Notes: a model not told the origin generated them from the sequence alone. Positions 1 to 5,914 are shown, counted from the first letter of the stretch. The stretch: 5,914 nt of DNA from an uncultured Duganella sp. (GCA_946482635.1 CAMLSG010000277.1:1-5914); one strand, 5' to 3'. Translations and numbers: made by a program.

Positions 1-172
1 CTTTTTCTTCTGGAGCAGCGTCGATCTGGTCGTAAGCTTTCGCTTCGCCGCCGAATTTCTTCGACAGGACGGTTGCGATAGCAGCGGTCAGGGTGGTTTT
101 GCCGTGGTCAACGTGACCGATGGTGCCAACGTTCACGTGCGGTTTAGTCCGCTCGAACTTTTCTTTTGCCAT
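1..172 (-). CDS. tuf: Elongation factor Tu, N-terminal part (cut by window edge)
   Basis: EF-Tu is the cytoplasmic GTPase that delivers aminoacyl-tRNA to the ribosomal A site. Only the first 57 codons are in the window. The protein begins [20 protein letters not shown] and runs straight into the P-loop GHVDHGKTT (residues 19-27), the G1 nucleotide-binding motif of EF-Tu. The next residues ([20 protein letters not shown]) are typical of proteobacterial EF-Tu. The start at 172 is supported by an excellent Shine-Dalgarno, GAGGAAGAA, five bases upstream (plus-strand 178-186). It is the fourth gene of the str operon, 78 bases after fusA, and is probably cotranscribed with it. Many proteobacteria carry two tuf copies; this would be the str-operon copy. 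The switch regions and domains 2 and 3 lie outside the window. Confidence 0.97.
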   Translation of the reverse strand, partial: MAKEKFERTKPHVNVGTIGHVDHGKTTLTAAIATVLSKKFGGEAKAYDQIDAAPEEK

Positions 173-210
173 TTTAATTCTTCCTCAGAACTTTAGATTT
201 AAGGTCAATT

Positions 211-237
211 CCGGACGGGAGGATCTCCCCCGCCCGG
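211..237 (-). promoter_or_regulatory. Stable RNA hairpin in the fusA-tuf spacer
   Basis: Read on the minus strand, this 27-base stretch folds into an 11-bp stem (two G-U pairs) closed by a five-base loop AGAUC. It begins 13 bases after the fusA stop codon and ends about 25 bases before the tuf Shine-Dalgarno. No U-tract follows (the next bases are AATTGACC), so it is not a canonical intrinsic terminator. An RNA-processing or mRNA-stability element, or a partial attenuator that tunes tuf against fusA, is a reasonable inference. The pairing is seen directly; the function is not. Confidence 0.5.
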
Positions 238-250
238 GTAATTATTTATT

Positions 251-2362
251 TTACTTCGCTTTAGCGGTGACGATTGCGTCGATCACGTGCTTAGGAGCTT
301 CAGAGTAGTGCTTGAACTCCATGGTGTAGGTCGCGCGGCCCTGGGTCGCGGAACGCAGGATGGTCGAGTAGCCGAACATCTCCGACAGAGGTACCTCTGC
401 CTTGATGATCTTGCCGCCGCCGCCTGGGATCTCGTCCATGCCCTGCACCATACCGCGGCGGGACGACAGGTCGCCCATCACGGTACCGGCGTAGTCTTCC
501 GGAGTCTCGACTTCCACAGCCATCATTGGCTCCAGGATCACTGGGCTGGCGCGACGGCACGCTTCCTTGAACGCCATCGAACCGGCCATGCGGAATGCAT
601 TTTCGTTCGAGTCAACGTCGTGGTAGGAACCGAAGGTCAGGGTGACTTTGACGTCAACCACTGGGTAGCCTGCCAGAACACCGTTGTTCAGGGTTTCGCG
701 CACGCCTTTTTCCACCGCAGGGATGAATTCGCGAGGAATCACACCGCCCTTGATCGCGTCGACGAATTCGAAGCCCTTGCCTTGTTCCTGTGGTTCCAGG
801 GTAACAACAGCGTGACCGTACTGGCCGCGGCCGCCGGACTGCTTGACGAACTTGCCTTCAACATCGGACACCGACTTGCGCACGGTTTCGCGGTATGCAA
901 CCTGTGGCTTGCCAACGGTTGCTTCCACGCCGAATTCGCGCTTCATGCGGTCAACGATAATTTCCAGGTGCAGCTCGCCCATACCACCGATGATGGTCTG
1001 GCCGGATTCTTCGTCGGTCTGCACGCGGAACGATGGATCTTCTGCAGCCAGGCGCGACAGGGCGATGCCCATCTTTTCCTGGTCGGCCTTGGACTTGGGC
1101 TCCACGGCCTGTGCAATCACGGGCTCGGGGAAGACCATGCGTTCCAGCACGATGGGAGCTTCGACGGCGCACAGCGTTTCGCCGGTCGTCACGTCCTTCA
1201 GGCCCACGCAGGCAGCGATGTCGCCGGCGCGGATTTCTTCGACTTCCACGCGCTCGTTGGCCATCATCTGCACGATACGGCCGATGCGTTCCTTCTTGCC
1301 CTTGACCGAGTTGAACACGGTGTCGCCCTTGGTCAGGACGCCCGAGTACACGCGCACGAAGGTCAGCTGGCCGACGAACGGGTCGGTCATCAGCTTGAAG
1401 GCCAGGGCCGAGAACTTTTCACCGTCGTCTGCCTTGCGGCTGAGCTTGGTTTCTTCGTTTTCGGGATCGGTACCGGTGACGTCAGGGATGTCCACAGGCG
1501 CCGGCAGGTAGTCGATCACGGCGTCCAGCATGCGCTGCACACCCTTGTTCTTGAAGGCGGTACCGCACAGCATGGGCTGGATTTCGGTAGCCAGCGTACG
1601 AGCGCGCAGGCCGGCCTTCACGTCTTCTTCGGACAGAGTACCTTCTTCCAGGTACTTGTTCATCAGGTCTTCGCTGGCTTCGGCAGCGGCTTCCACGAGG
1701 TTTTCACGCCACTTGTTGGCGGTCTCCACCAGCTCGGCGGGGATTTCGTGGTATTCGAACTTCATGCCTTGCGAGGCCTCGTCCCAGATGATGGCCTTCA
1801 TCTTGACGAGGTCGACCACGCCCTTGAAGTTTTCTTCGGCACCGATCGGGATCACGACGGGCACGGGGTTGGCCTTCAGGCGCAGCTTCATCTGCTCGAC
1901 GACCTTGAAGAAGTTGGCGCCGGTACGGTCCATCTTGTTCACGAAGGCCAGACGAGGGACCTTGTACTTGTTAGCCTGGCGCCATACGGTTTCAGACTGT
2001 GGCTGCACGCCGCCCACTGCGCAGTAAACCATGCAAGCGCCGTCCAGAACGCGCATCGAACGCTCCACCTCGATGGTGAAGTCAACGTGCCCTGGGGTGT
2101 CGATGATGTTGATGTGGTGTGGCTTGAAGTTGTTGGCCATACCATTCCAGAAGCAGGTGGTCGCTGCCGAGGTAATGGTAATGCCGCGCTCTTGTTCCTG
2201 CTCCATCCAGTCCATGGTGGCGGCGCCGTCGTGCACTTCACCAATCTTGTGGTTCACGCCGGTGTAGAACAGCACGCGCTCGGTAGTGGTGGTCTTACCG
2301 GCGTCGATGTGAGCGGAGATACCGATATTACGGTAGCGCTCAATGGGGGTCTTGCGGGCCAT
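251..2362 (-). CDS. fusA: Elongation factor G (ribosomal translocase)
   Basis: EF-G is the GTPase that drives translocation of tRNAs and mRNA on the ribosome and, with RRF, ribosome recycling. The protein is 703 residues, the normal length. The GTPase motifs are all intact: G1 AHIDAGKTT (17-25), G2 RGITI (59-63), G3 DTPGH (88-92), G4 NKMD (142-145) and G5 GTAF (267-270). Domain II follows from about 310, domain III contains [10 protein letters not shown] (459-468), and domain IV contains [10 protein letters not shown] (511-520) and the tip segment [10 protein letters not shown] (581-590). Domain V has [14 protein letters not shown] (611-624) and DLSSRRG (631-637). The start at 2362 has AGGA six bases upstream (2369-2372) and gives the standard [14 protein letters not shown] beginning. 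It lies between rpsG (102-base gap) and tuf in the str operon. No frameshift or missing catalytic residue is seen. It is the housekeeping EF-G type rather than a tetracycline-protection-type homologue. Confidence 0.99.
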   Translation of the reverse strand: MARKTPIERYRNIGISAHIDAGKTTTTERVLFYTGVNHKIGEVHDGAATMDWMEQEQERGITITSAATTCFWNGMANNFKPHHINIIDTPGHVDFTIEVERSMRVLDGACMVYCAVGGVQPQSETVWRQANKYKVPRLAFVNKMDRTGANFFKVVEQMKLRLKANPVPVVIPIGAEENFKGVVDLVKMKAIIWDEASQGMKFEYHEIPAELVETANKWRENLVEAAAEASEDLMNKYLEEGTLSEEDVKAGLRARTLATEIQPMLCGTAFKNKGVQRMLDAVIDYLPAPVDIPDVTGTDPENEETKLSRKADDGEKFSALAFKLMTDPFVGQLTFVRVYSGVLTKGDTVFNSVKGKKERIGRIVQMMANERVEVEEIRAGDIAACVGLKDVTTGETLCAVEAPIVLERMVFPEPVIAQAVEPKSKADQEKMGIALSRLAAEDPSFRVQTDEESGQTIIGGMGELHLEIIVDRMKREFGVEATVGKPQVAYRETVRKSVSDVEGKFVKQSGGRGQYGHAVVTLEPQEQGKGFEFVDAIKGGVIPREFIPAVEKGVRETLNNGVLAGYPVVDVKVTLTFGSYHDVDSNENAFRMAGSMAFKEACRRASPVILEPMMAVEVETPEDYAGTVMGDLSSRRGMVQGMDEIPGGGGKIIKAEVPLSEMFGYSTILRSATQGRATYTMEFKHYSEAPKHVIDAIVTAKAK

Positions 2363-2388
2363 AATTGATCCTAAATCTTTGAATGGAC

Positions 2389-2429
2389 AAAACCGAGCAG
2401 CATTTTTTCGAGAAAAATGTGCCCGGCTT
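2389..2429 (-). terminator. Terminator-like or attenuator hairpin between rpsG and fusA
   Basis: On the minus strand the segment from 2429 to 2390 folds into a long imperfect stem. AAGCCGGGCAC plus a run of A/T pairs matches the opposite arm with one bulged base (C opposite position 2400) and two G-U pairs. The innermost part is CATTTTT / AAAAATG (2401-2407 with 2413-2419). The 3' arm ends in UUUU and is then interrupted by GUCC. It resembles an intrinsic terminator with a very short U-tract. It ends only 27 bases before the fusA ATG and sits inside an essential operon, so full termination is unlikely; attenuation, pausing or RNA processing fits better. The pairing is seen; the role is inferred. 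Confidence 0.4.
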
Positions 2430-2435
2430 GAACTA

Positions 2436-2457
2436 GGCCGGCCATTACAGGCCGGCC
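2436..2457 (-). repeat. Perfect 8-bp inverted repeat (GGCCGGCC) after rpsG
   Basis: Two copies of GGCCGGCC flank a six-base spacer, giving a 22-base hairpin with a very stable all-GC stem. It begins 8 bases after the rpsG stop codon and lies just upstream of the second, longer hairpin at 2389-2429. Each arm is itself palindromic, so pairing between separate transcripts or alternative folds are also possible. A role as a 3' stability or processing element for the rpsL-rpsG part of the transcript is plausible but not shown. Confidence 0.5.
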
Positions 2458-2464
2458 AAACGTA

Positions 2465-2935
2465 TTAGAAGCGGAAGTGCGAGAACGCTTTGTTCGCTTC
2501 AGCCATACGGTGGACTTCGTCACGGCGCTTCATTGCACCGCCACGGCCTTCCGCGGCTTCCATCAGCTCGCCGCCCAGGCGCTGTGGCATGGACTTTTCG
2601 GAGCGCTTGTTAGCGGCTTCACGCAGCCAACGCATGGACAGGGCCAGGCGGCGCACTGGGCGCACTTCGACCGGCACCTGGTAGTTCGCGCCGCCAACAC
2701 GGCGGGACTTCACTTCAACCAGTGGCTTGGCGTTGTTGATCGCTGCGGTGAACACTTCCAGCGGGTCCTTGCCGGACTTCGATTGGATGTGGTCGAAGGC
2801 ACCGTAGATGATGTTTTCTGCAACCGACTTCTTGCCGGACAGCATCAGAACGTTGACGAATTTAGCGACTTCGGTGCTACCGAATTTTGGATCCGGCAGA
2901 ATTTCGCGCTTGGGTACTTCACGACGACGTGGCAT
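2465..2935 (-). CDS. rpsG: 30S ribosomal protein S7
   Basis: S7 is the primary assembly protein of the 30S head. It binds the 3' major domain of 16S rRNA and contacts the E-site tRNA and mRNA exit. The protein is 156 residues, a common bacterial length. It starts [18 protein letters not shown] and carries the family hairpin [15 protein letters not shown] (77-91), followed by [13 protein letters not shown]. It ends in the helical segment [22 protein letters not shown] (135-156). The start at 2935 is chosen from homology and from AAGGAAA at 2940-2946; an out-of-frame ATG five bases upstream (2938-2940) gives no S7 protein. It is the second gene of the str operon, 104 bases after rpsL and 102 before fusA. 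In E. coli S7 is the operon's translational repressor, acting in the rpsL-rpsG spacer; whether that holds here is inferred from the spacer structure. Confidence 0.99.
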   Translation of the reverse strand: MPRRREVPKREILPDPKFGSTEVAKFVNVLMLSGKKSVAENIIYGAFDHIQSKSGKDPLEVFTAAINNAKPLVEVKSRRVGGANYQVPVEVRPVRRLALSMRWLREAANKRSEKSMPQRLGGELMEAAEGRGGAMKRRDEVHRMAEANKAFSHFRF

Positions 2936-2952
2936 GTCATTTCCTTTTCTTC

Positions 2953-3024
2953 AGTTGAGTGCCTCGGGCACTCGCGGAGGCCATCATAGCCTTCCACTTA
3001 CTCGGTCTCGCGACCGCCTCAACT
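2953..3024 (-). promoter_or_regulatory. Structured rpsL-rpsG intercistronic RNA, candidate S7 autoregulatory site
   Basis: In the minus-strand transcript this spacer shows three helices. The first is a 7-bp hairpin GAGTGCC-CGA-GGCACTC (2957-2973). The second is a 5-bp hairpin CGGTC-GCGA-GACCG with a GNRA-type tetraloop (3003-3016). The third is a long-range 7-bp helix between AGTTGAG (3018-3024) and CTCAACT (2953-2959). The long-range helix and the first hairpin compete for 2957-2959, so the two folds are mutually exclusive. The structure ends six bases before the rpsG Shine-Dalgarno (2940-2946). In E. coli the equivalent spacer of about 100 bases is bound by S7 to repress translation. Assignment of that role here rests on position and pairing only. 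Confidence 0.45.
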
Positions 3025-3039
3025 CAGTTAAATTGCAAA

Positions 3040-3423
3040 TTACTTCTTAGCGGCCTTAGCACGCTTCGCACCGTACTTGGAACGAGCCTGCTTACGGTCT
3101 TTCACGCCCTGGGTATCCAGAGAGCCACGGACCATGTGGTAACGCACACCTGGCAAGTCTTTTACACGACCGCCGCGCAGCAGAACAACGCTGTGTTCCT
3201 GCAGGTTGTGGCCTTCACCGCCGATGTACGAAATCACTTCGAAACCGTTGGTCAGACGCACTTTTGCAACTTTACGCAGTGCCGAGTTAGGCTTCTTAGG
3301 AGTGGTGGTGTACACACGGGTGCACACGCCACGCTTTTGCGGGCAGTTTTCAAGTGCCGGCGATTTGCTCTTCACGACCAGCTTGGTACGTGGTTGGCGA
3401 ATCAATTGGTTGATGGTTGGCAT
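3040..3423 (-). CDS. rpsL: 30S ribosomal protein S12
   Basis: S12 lies at the decoding centre of the 30S subunit and controls accuracy of tRNA selection. The protein is 127 residues, a few longer than the usual 123-125 because of a lysine-rich tail (AKRAKAAKK). It begins [20 protein letters not shown] and contains the invariant core [20 protein letters not shown] (33-52) and [13 protein letters not shown] (84-96). Lys43 and Lys88 are the wild-type residues whose substitution gives streptomycin resistance, so a sensitive ribosomal allele is predicted. Asp89, the site methylthiolated by RimO in E. coli, is present. The frame extends 32 codons upstream to an ATG at 3519, but that extension is unlike any S12 and runs through a leader hairpin, so the start at 3423 is chosen. 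A weak TTGGAT lies about eight bases upstream. First gene of the str operon. Confidence 0.98.
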   Translation of the reverse strand: MPTINQLIRQPRTKLVVKSKSPALENCPQKRGVCTRVYTTTPKKPNSALRKVAKVRLTNGFEVISYIGGEGHNLQEHSVVLLRGGRVKDLPGVRYHMVRGSLDTQGVKDRKQARSKYGAKRAKAAKK

Positions 3424-3457
3424 CGTTTTAAATCCAACAAAATTACAGCATTGACAA

Positions 3458-3477
3458 CCCGGGCAGCCTTGCCCGGG
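3458..3477 (-). promoter_or_regulatory. GC-rich hairpin in the rpsL leader RNA
   Basis: CCCGGGCA and TGCCCGGG form a perfect 8-bp stem around a four-base loop (AGGC on the minus strand). It lies 34 bases upstream of the rpsL ATG, within the predicted leader of about 130 nucleotides. Only two U residues follow on the minus strand, so it is not a typical intrinsic terminator. It may protect the 5' end, cause pausing, or be part of a leader control fold; nothing in the sequence decides this. Confidence 0.5.
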
Positions 3478-3561
3478 GGCTAAAACGGTATCTCTCAGAG
3501 TGCGCTGAACGTCGCTCAAACAAACGCGTATACGATGCGCAGACTAAATTGAGAACTCGCG

Positions 3562-3590
3562 AGTATATACCTGGTTAACAGCTCAGTCAA
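3562..3590 (-). promoter_or_regulatory. Sigma70-type promoter of the str operon
   Basis: Minus-strand TTGACT (3585-3590) and TATACT (3562-3567) are separated by exactly 17 bases, each one mismatch from consensus. Transcription should start near 3554-3556, giving a leader of about 130 nucleotides before rpsL. The bases just downstream of the -10 are CGCGAG, a GC-rich discriminator of the kind associated with negative stringent control by ppGpp/DksA at ribosomal-protein promoters. The same bases form a 10-bp palindrome ACTCGCGAGT (3555-3564). A GTTGAC/GTTAAC pair 12 bases apart overlaps the -35 and spacer. Promoter placement is well supported by sequence; regulation is inferred. Confidence 0.85.
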
Positions 3591-3647
3591 CTTGATTTGC
3601 TGAATAAAGTGGCAGCATTCCGACGCCAGCCGGCATGGCATTTCCAG

Positions 3648-3682
3648 CATAATAGCGTTCACCTTTTTATTTCCCGATTGCA
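3648..3682 (+). promoter_or_regulatory. Likely -10 element and leader of the first transferase gene
   Basis: CATAAT (3648-3653) is a good -10 match, 30 bases before the ATG. No TTGACA-like -35 is found at normal spacing: the hexamer 17 bases upstream is GCCAGC (3625-3630). The leader contains no purine-rich Shine-Dalgarno sequence; the bases before the start are TTTCCCGATTGCA. The same ATAATA at the same distance from the ATG, and a matching TTTCC-N-G-N2-TGCA stretch, recur before the second paralog. That recurrence is the main reason for believing the element. It lies about 60 bases from the divergent str -35. Confidence 0.45.
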
Positions 3683-5512
3683 ATGCCCGCCCTGCCACGC
3701 CCTTCCCGGCTATTCCTGCTGTTCAGCTACCTGGCGCTGTCGGCGGTGCCCGTGCTGCCCTTGCTGCTCGGCAGGCCGGTGCAGCATGCCGGACAGCTGC
3801 TGGCGCTTGAACTGATGGCCTGGGCGGCGCTCTGGTCCATATTCAAGCGGCCAGCCGGCTTTCATTGGCTGCTGTTGCCTGCTTTCCTGTTGCTGCCCGT
3901 CGAGGTGTACCTCCAGGTTTTCTTCGGCCAGCCGCTGGCGCCGCATCACCTGGGCATCATGGCGGAGACCTCGCCCGGCGAAGCCATCGAATTCCTGGGG
4001 GGCAAGGCGTGGGGAGTGGCGGCCGTCGCCCTGGCCAGCCTGCTATGGTGGGCACTCACTTACGCGGCAGCCCTGCGCCAGGAATCCCTGGCATGGAATG
4101 GGCGCTCGCGCACGGCCACGCTTGCATTGAGCGCGGCGCTGGCCGCGGTGGCCGCATACTGCTATGAATTCGGCATCGAGGGTGCGCACCCCGGCCTGAA
4201 AGAAGGCTGGGGGGCGCCTTACACCGGGGCGCACCACCTGGGAAAAAGCGGCCTGCCGCCCTTCCCTTATGTCGTGCGGATGGCCGCAGACGCCGGGTTC
4301 GAGCATACCCGGCCATTCGGTTTGACGGCGGTATTCGCGAGCTATATTCAGGCAAGGCGCGACCTGGCCGCCCTGGCCGGGCGCGCGGCCAGCTTCCGCT
4401 TCCACGCCAGCCAGCGCCCCGGCAGCGCGCCGCAGACTGTCGTCGTGGTCATCGGCGAGTCGTCGCGCTTCGACCGCTGGAGCCTGAATGGCTACGCCCG
4501 CCCCACCAACCCCTGGCTGTCGCAGCAAGACAACCTGGTGATGCTTTCCAATGTCGTGAGCCCAGTCTCGGCCACGCGCCTGTCGGTGCCGCTGATCGTC
4601 ACGCGCAAGCCGGCGGCGCAAAGCATGCAAGACGGTTTCGCCGAGCGCTCGTTGGTCGGCGCCTTTCGCGAAGCGGGCTATCGCAGCTGGTGGTTGTCCA
4701 ACCAGCTGGTCGTGGGCGAGTTCGACACCCCGGTGTCGGCCATTGCGCGCGAAGCCGACGACGTGCAGTTCCTCAACCTCGGCACCTACAACGAGCAATC
4801 GAGTTTTGACGACGTGCTGCTGGCGCCGCTCAAGCGCGCGCTGGCATCGCCGGCCCAGCACCAGCTGGTGGTGCTGCACACGCTGGGCAGCCACTGGAAC
4901 TATGGGCGCCGTTATCCGGCGCAATTCGACCAGTGGCGGCCGTCGCTGCATGGGGTCGAGGGGCCGCAACTGGAAGACAGCGCCAACCAGCTCCTGGCCA
5001 GCAATAGCTACGACAACAGCATCCGCTACACCGACTGGTTCCTGTCCCAGGTGATCGGGCAATTGAAGCAGCAGGGCCGCAGCAGCGTGCTGCTCTATGT
5101 GTCCGACCACGGCGAAACCCTGCGCACCGAAGGCTGCCGCAAGTTCCTGCACGGCCAGGGCACGCGCAACGAATTCCACGTGCCGGCCCTGGCCTGGTAT
5201 TCCAGCCAGTACCGCGAACGCCATCCGGAAAAGGTCGCCCAGCTGGAACGGCACCGGGCGGCGCCGCTGGTCACCAGCGACTTTTTCCACACCGTGCTGG
5301 ACGCGGCAGGCATCCGCTACCCCGATGAACATCTTGAGTGGAGTTTCCTGCAGCAGGGCTACACCCCGCGCCAGCGGCTGGTTTCCAATAATGACGGCGC
5401 CTGGATCGACTATGACACGGCGGAGGGCAAAGGCGCTTGCCAGGTGCTGGTCGCGCCGGCACGCATCAAACAAGCCAGTTCGACCCCAAAAGACGGGATA
5501 ATACGCCCTTGA
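3683..5512 (+). CDS. Inner-membrane phosphoethanolamine transferase (EptA/CptA/OpgE superfamily)
   Basis: This 609-residue protein has the architecture of enzymes that move phosphoethanolamine from phosphatidylethanolamine to lipid A, LPS core or periplasmic glucans. About five hydrophobic segments occupy roughly residues 10-30, 38-55, 59-83, 108-128 and 144-162. A periplasmic alkaline-phosphatase-fold domain follows from about 250. Its motifs are in family order: VVVVIGESSRFDRWSLNGY (253-271, metal ligand Glu259), SPVSATRLSVP (293-303, likely nucleophile Thr298), HTLGSHWNYGRRYP (399-412), YDNSIRYTDWF (443-453), SDHGE (474-478, metal ligands Asp475/His476) and FLHG with His490. All expected catalytic residues are present, so the enzyme should be active. 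The segment HHLGIMAETSPGEAIEFL (88-105) resembles the CptA/OpgE type more than EptA, but the acceptor cannot be told. The soluble domain has only two cysteines (485, 586), unlike disulfide-rich EptA. It diverges from rpsL and is followed 19 bases later by a paralog. Confidence 0.92.
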   Translation: MPALPRPSRLFLLFSYLALSAVPVLPLLLGRPVQHAGQLLALELMAWAALWSIFKRPAGFHWLLLPAFLLLPVEVYLQVFFGQPLAPHHLGIMAETSPGEAIEFLGGKAWGVAAVALASLLWWALTYAAALRQESLAWNGRSRTATLALSAALAAVAAYCYEFGIEGAHPGLKEGWGAPYTGAHHLGKSGLPPFPYVVRMAADAGFEHTRPFGLTAVFASYIQARRDLAALAGRAASFRFHASQRPGSAPQTVVVVIGESSRFDRWSLNGYARPTNPWLSQQDNLVMLSNVVSPVSATRLSVPLIVTRKPAAQSMQDGFAERSLVGAFREAGYRSWWLSNQLVVGEFDTPVSAIAREADDVQFLNLGTYNEQSSFDDVLLAPLKRALASPAQHQLVVLHTLGSHWNYGRRYPAQFDQWRPSLHGVEGPQLEDSANQLLASNSYDNSIRYTDWFLSQVIGQLKQQGRSSVLLYVSDHGETLRTEGCRKFLHGQGTRNEFHVPALAWYSSQYRERHPEKVAQLERHRAAPLVTSDFFHTVLDAAGIRYPDEHLEWSFLQQGYTPRQRLVSNNDGAWIDYDTAEGKGACQVLVAPARIKQASSTPKDGIIRP

Positions 5513-5531
5513 TGAATCTTTCCTGTATGCA
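5497..5531 (+). promoter_or_regulatory. Repeated -10-like element and leader before the second transferase gene
   Basis: GATAAT (5497-5502) lies 30 bases before the ATG at 5532, inside the last codons of the first transferase gene. Aligned without gaps to the leader at 3648-3682 it shares ATAATA, the TTTCC-N-G-N2-TGCA stretch touching the ATG, and GCCAG at the -35 distance (5474-5478 against 3625-3629). There is no Shine-Dalgarno. Independent transcription of the second paralog is possible; because the genes are only 19 bases apart, readthrough is equally possible. Confidence 0.35.
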
Positions 5532-5914
5532 ATGTCAATGCTGCGCCCTTCACACTTGTTCATCCTGCTAAGCTACCTGGCCCTATCTGCGGTGCCCTTC
5601 CTGCCTTTGCTGTTGGGCAAGCCGGTGGAGCAGCCCTGGCAATTGCTGGGGATCGAGTTCGTCGCGTGGGTGACGGTGTGGGCGCTGTTCAAGCGGCCCG
5701 CCTATTTCCATTGGCTGCTGATCCCGGCCTTCCTGGCGCTGCCGACCGAGATTTACCTGTTCGTATTCTACGGCCAGGGCATCTCCACCCACCATCTTGG
5801 CATCCTGGCCGAAACCAGCCCGCAGGAGGCACTGGAATTCCTCGGCCGCAAAGTGTGGACCATGCTGGCGGTGATGGTGGGGGTGGCGGCGTGGTGGGTA
5901 CTGACCTTCCGTGC
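5532..5914 (+). CDS. Second phosphoethanolamine-transferase-type paralog, N-terminal part (cut by window edge)
   Basis: The frame is open from 5532 to the right edge and encodes at least 127 residues, beginning MSMLRPSHLFILLSYLALSA. Aligned from the RPS near the N terminus to the KxW near residue 109, 71 of 105 positions match the upstream transferase (hand count). The shared stretches are SYLALSAVP, LPLLLG, FKRPA, FHWLL, PAFL, HHLGI, AETSP and EFLG. Four hydrophobic segments are visible; the catalytic domain lies beyond the window, so activity cannot be judged. The start could be 5532 or the in-frame ATG at 5538; 5532 matches the first copy's leader spacing and is preferred. It is the product of a tandem duplication, probably old given the divergence, and may have a different acceptor from the first copy. 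No Shine-Dalgarno is evident. Confidence 0.92.
   Translation, partial: MSMLRPSHLFILLSYLALSAVPFLPLLLGKPVEQPWQLLGIEFVAWVTVWALFKRPAYFHWLLIPAFLALPTEIYLFVFYGQGISTHHLGILAETSPQEALEFLGRKVWTMLAVMVGVAAWWVLTFR

Noticed and set aside
287..2368. Very long open frame (693 codons) on the plus strand opposite fusA
   Set aside because: It is an antisense shadow of fusA, caused by the biased codon use of a highly expressed GC-rich gene. Its translation is His/Gly/Val-rich with no recognisable domain.
3451..3461. 11-base TGTCAATGCTG shared between the rpsL leader (minus strand) and the second transferase start (5533-5543, plus strand)
   Set aside because: A single short match in opposite contexts with no flanking similarity; it is best explained by chance.
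3424..3519. 32-codon N-terminal extension of S12 from an upstream ATG
   Set aside because: The extra residues match no S12, pass through the leader hairpin, and the normal [11 protein letters not shown] start has acceptable spacing from a weak ribosome-binding site.
3540..3682. PmrA-type box (repeated TTAA hexamers) upstream of the transferase
   Set aside because: I found no pair of YTTAAK-like hexamers with a five-base spacer. The only TTAA is in the GTTAAC over the str promoter spacer.
3540..3682. rRNA-type boxA antitermination sequence in the str leader
   Set aside because: No match to the TGCTCTTTAACA core was found on the minus strand between the promoter and rpsL.
3516..3698. 60-codon minus-strand frame in the divergent control region
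   Set aside because: It overlaps the str promoter and the transferase start, has no recognisable features, and the promoter lies inside it.
4043..5563. 506-codon open frame on the minus strand opposite the first transferase
   Set aside because: It is a shadow of the transferase gene. The translation is rich in Arg, Ala, Gly and Val without domain features, while the plus-strand frame carries a full set of catalytic motifs.

Overview
The window looks like a betaproteobacterial chromosome, most likely Burkholderiales and possibly near Oxalobacteraceae (Massilia/Duganella/Janthinobacterium-like). This is inferred from the character of the EF-G, S7 and S12 proteins and the high GC content. No similarity search was possible, so the family-level placement is tentative.

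The left 3.4 kb, on the minus strand, is the classical str operon in its usual order: rpsL (S12), rpsG (S7), fusA (EF-G) and tuf (EF-Tu), with tuf cut by the left edge. A good sigma70-type promoter reads into it from positions 3585-3590 (-35, TTGACT) and 3562-3567 (-10, TATACT), with a 17-bp spacer and a GC-rich discriminator. The rpsL leader and all three intergenic gaps (about 80-105 bases each between genes) contain strong potential RNA hairpins. The rpsL-rpsG gap is where S7 autoregulation acts in E. coli. The rpsG-fusA gap holds two adjacent hairpins, one of them terminator-like.

The right 2.2 kb, on the plus strand, diverges from the str operon. It holds one complete gene for an inner-membrane phosphoethanolamine-transferase-type enzyme (EptA/CptA/OpgE superfamily). 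Nineteen bases downstream is the start of a second, clearly paralogous gene, cut by the right edge. Over the first ~105 aligned residues I count 71 identities by eye. Both copies lack an obvious Shine-Dalgarno sequence, and both carry ATAATA exactly 34 bases before the ATG plus a similar TTTCC-N-G-N2-TGCA stretch touching the start codon. This suggests the duplication unit included its leader and promoter.

Functionally, the left half is core translation (ribosome assembly and elongation) and the right half is envelope modification. The halves share only a divergent control region of 259 bases. I see no mobile element, CRISPR array, tRNA or rRNA gene. The most interesting points are the tandem transferase paralogs with conserved leaders, and the structured RNA spacers of the str operon.
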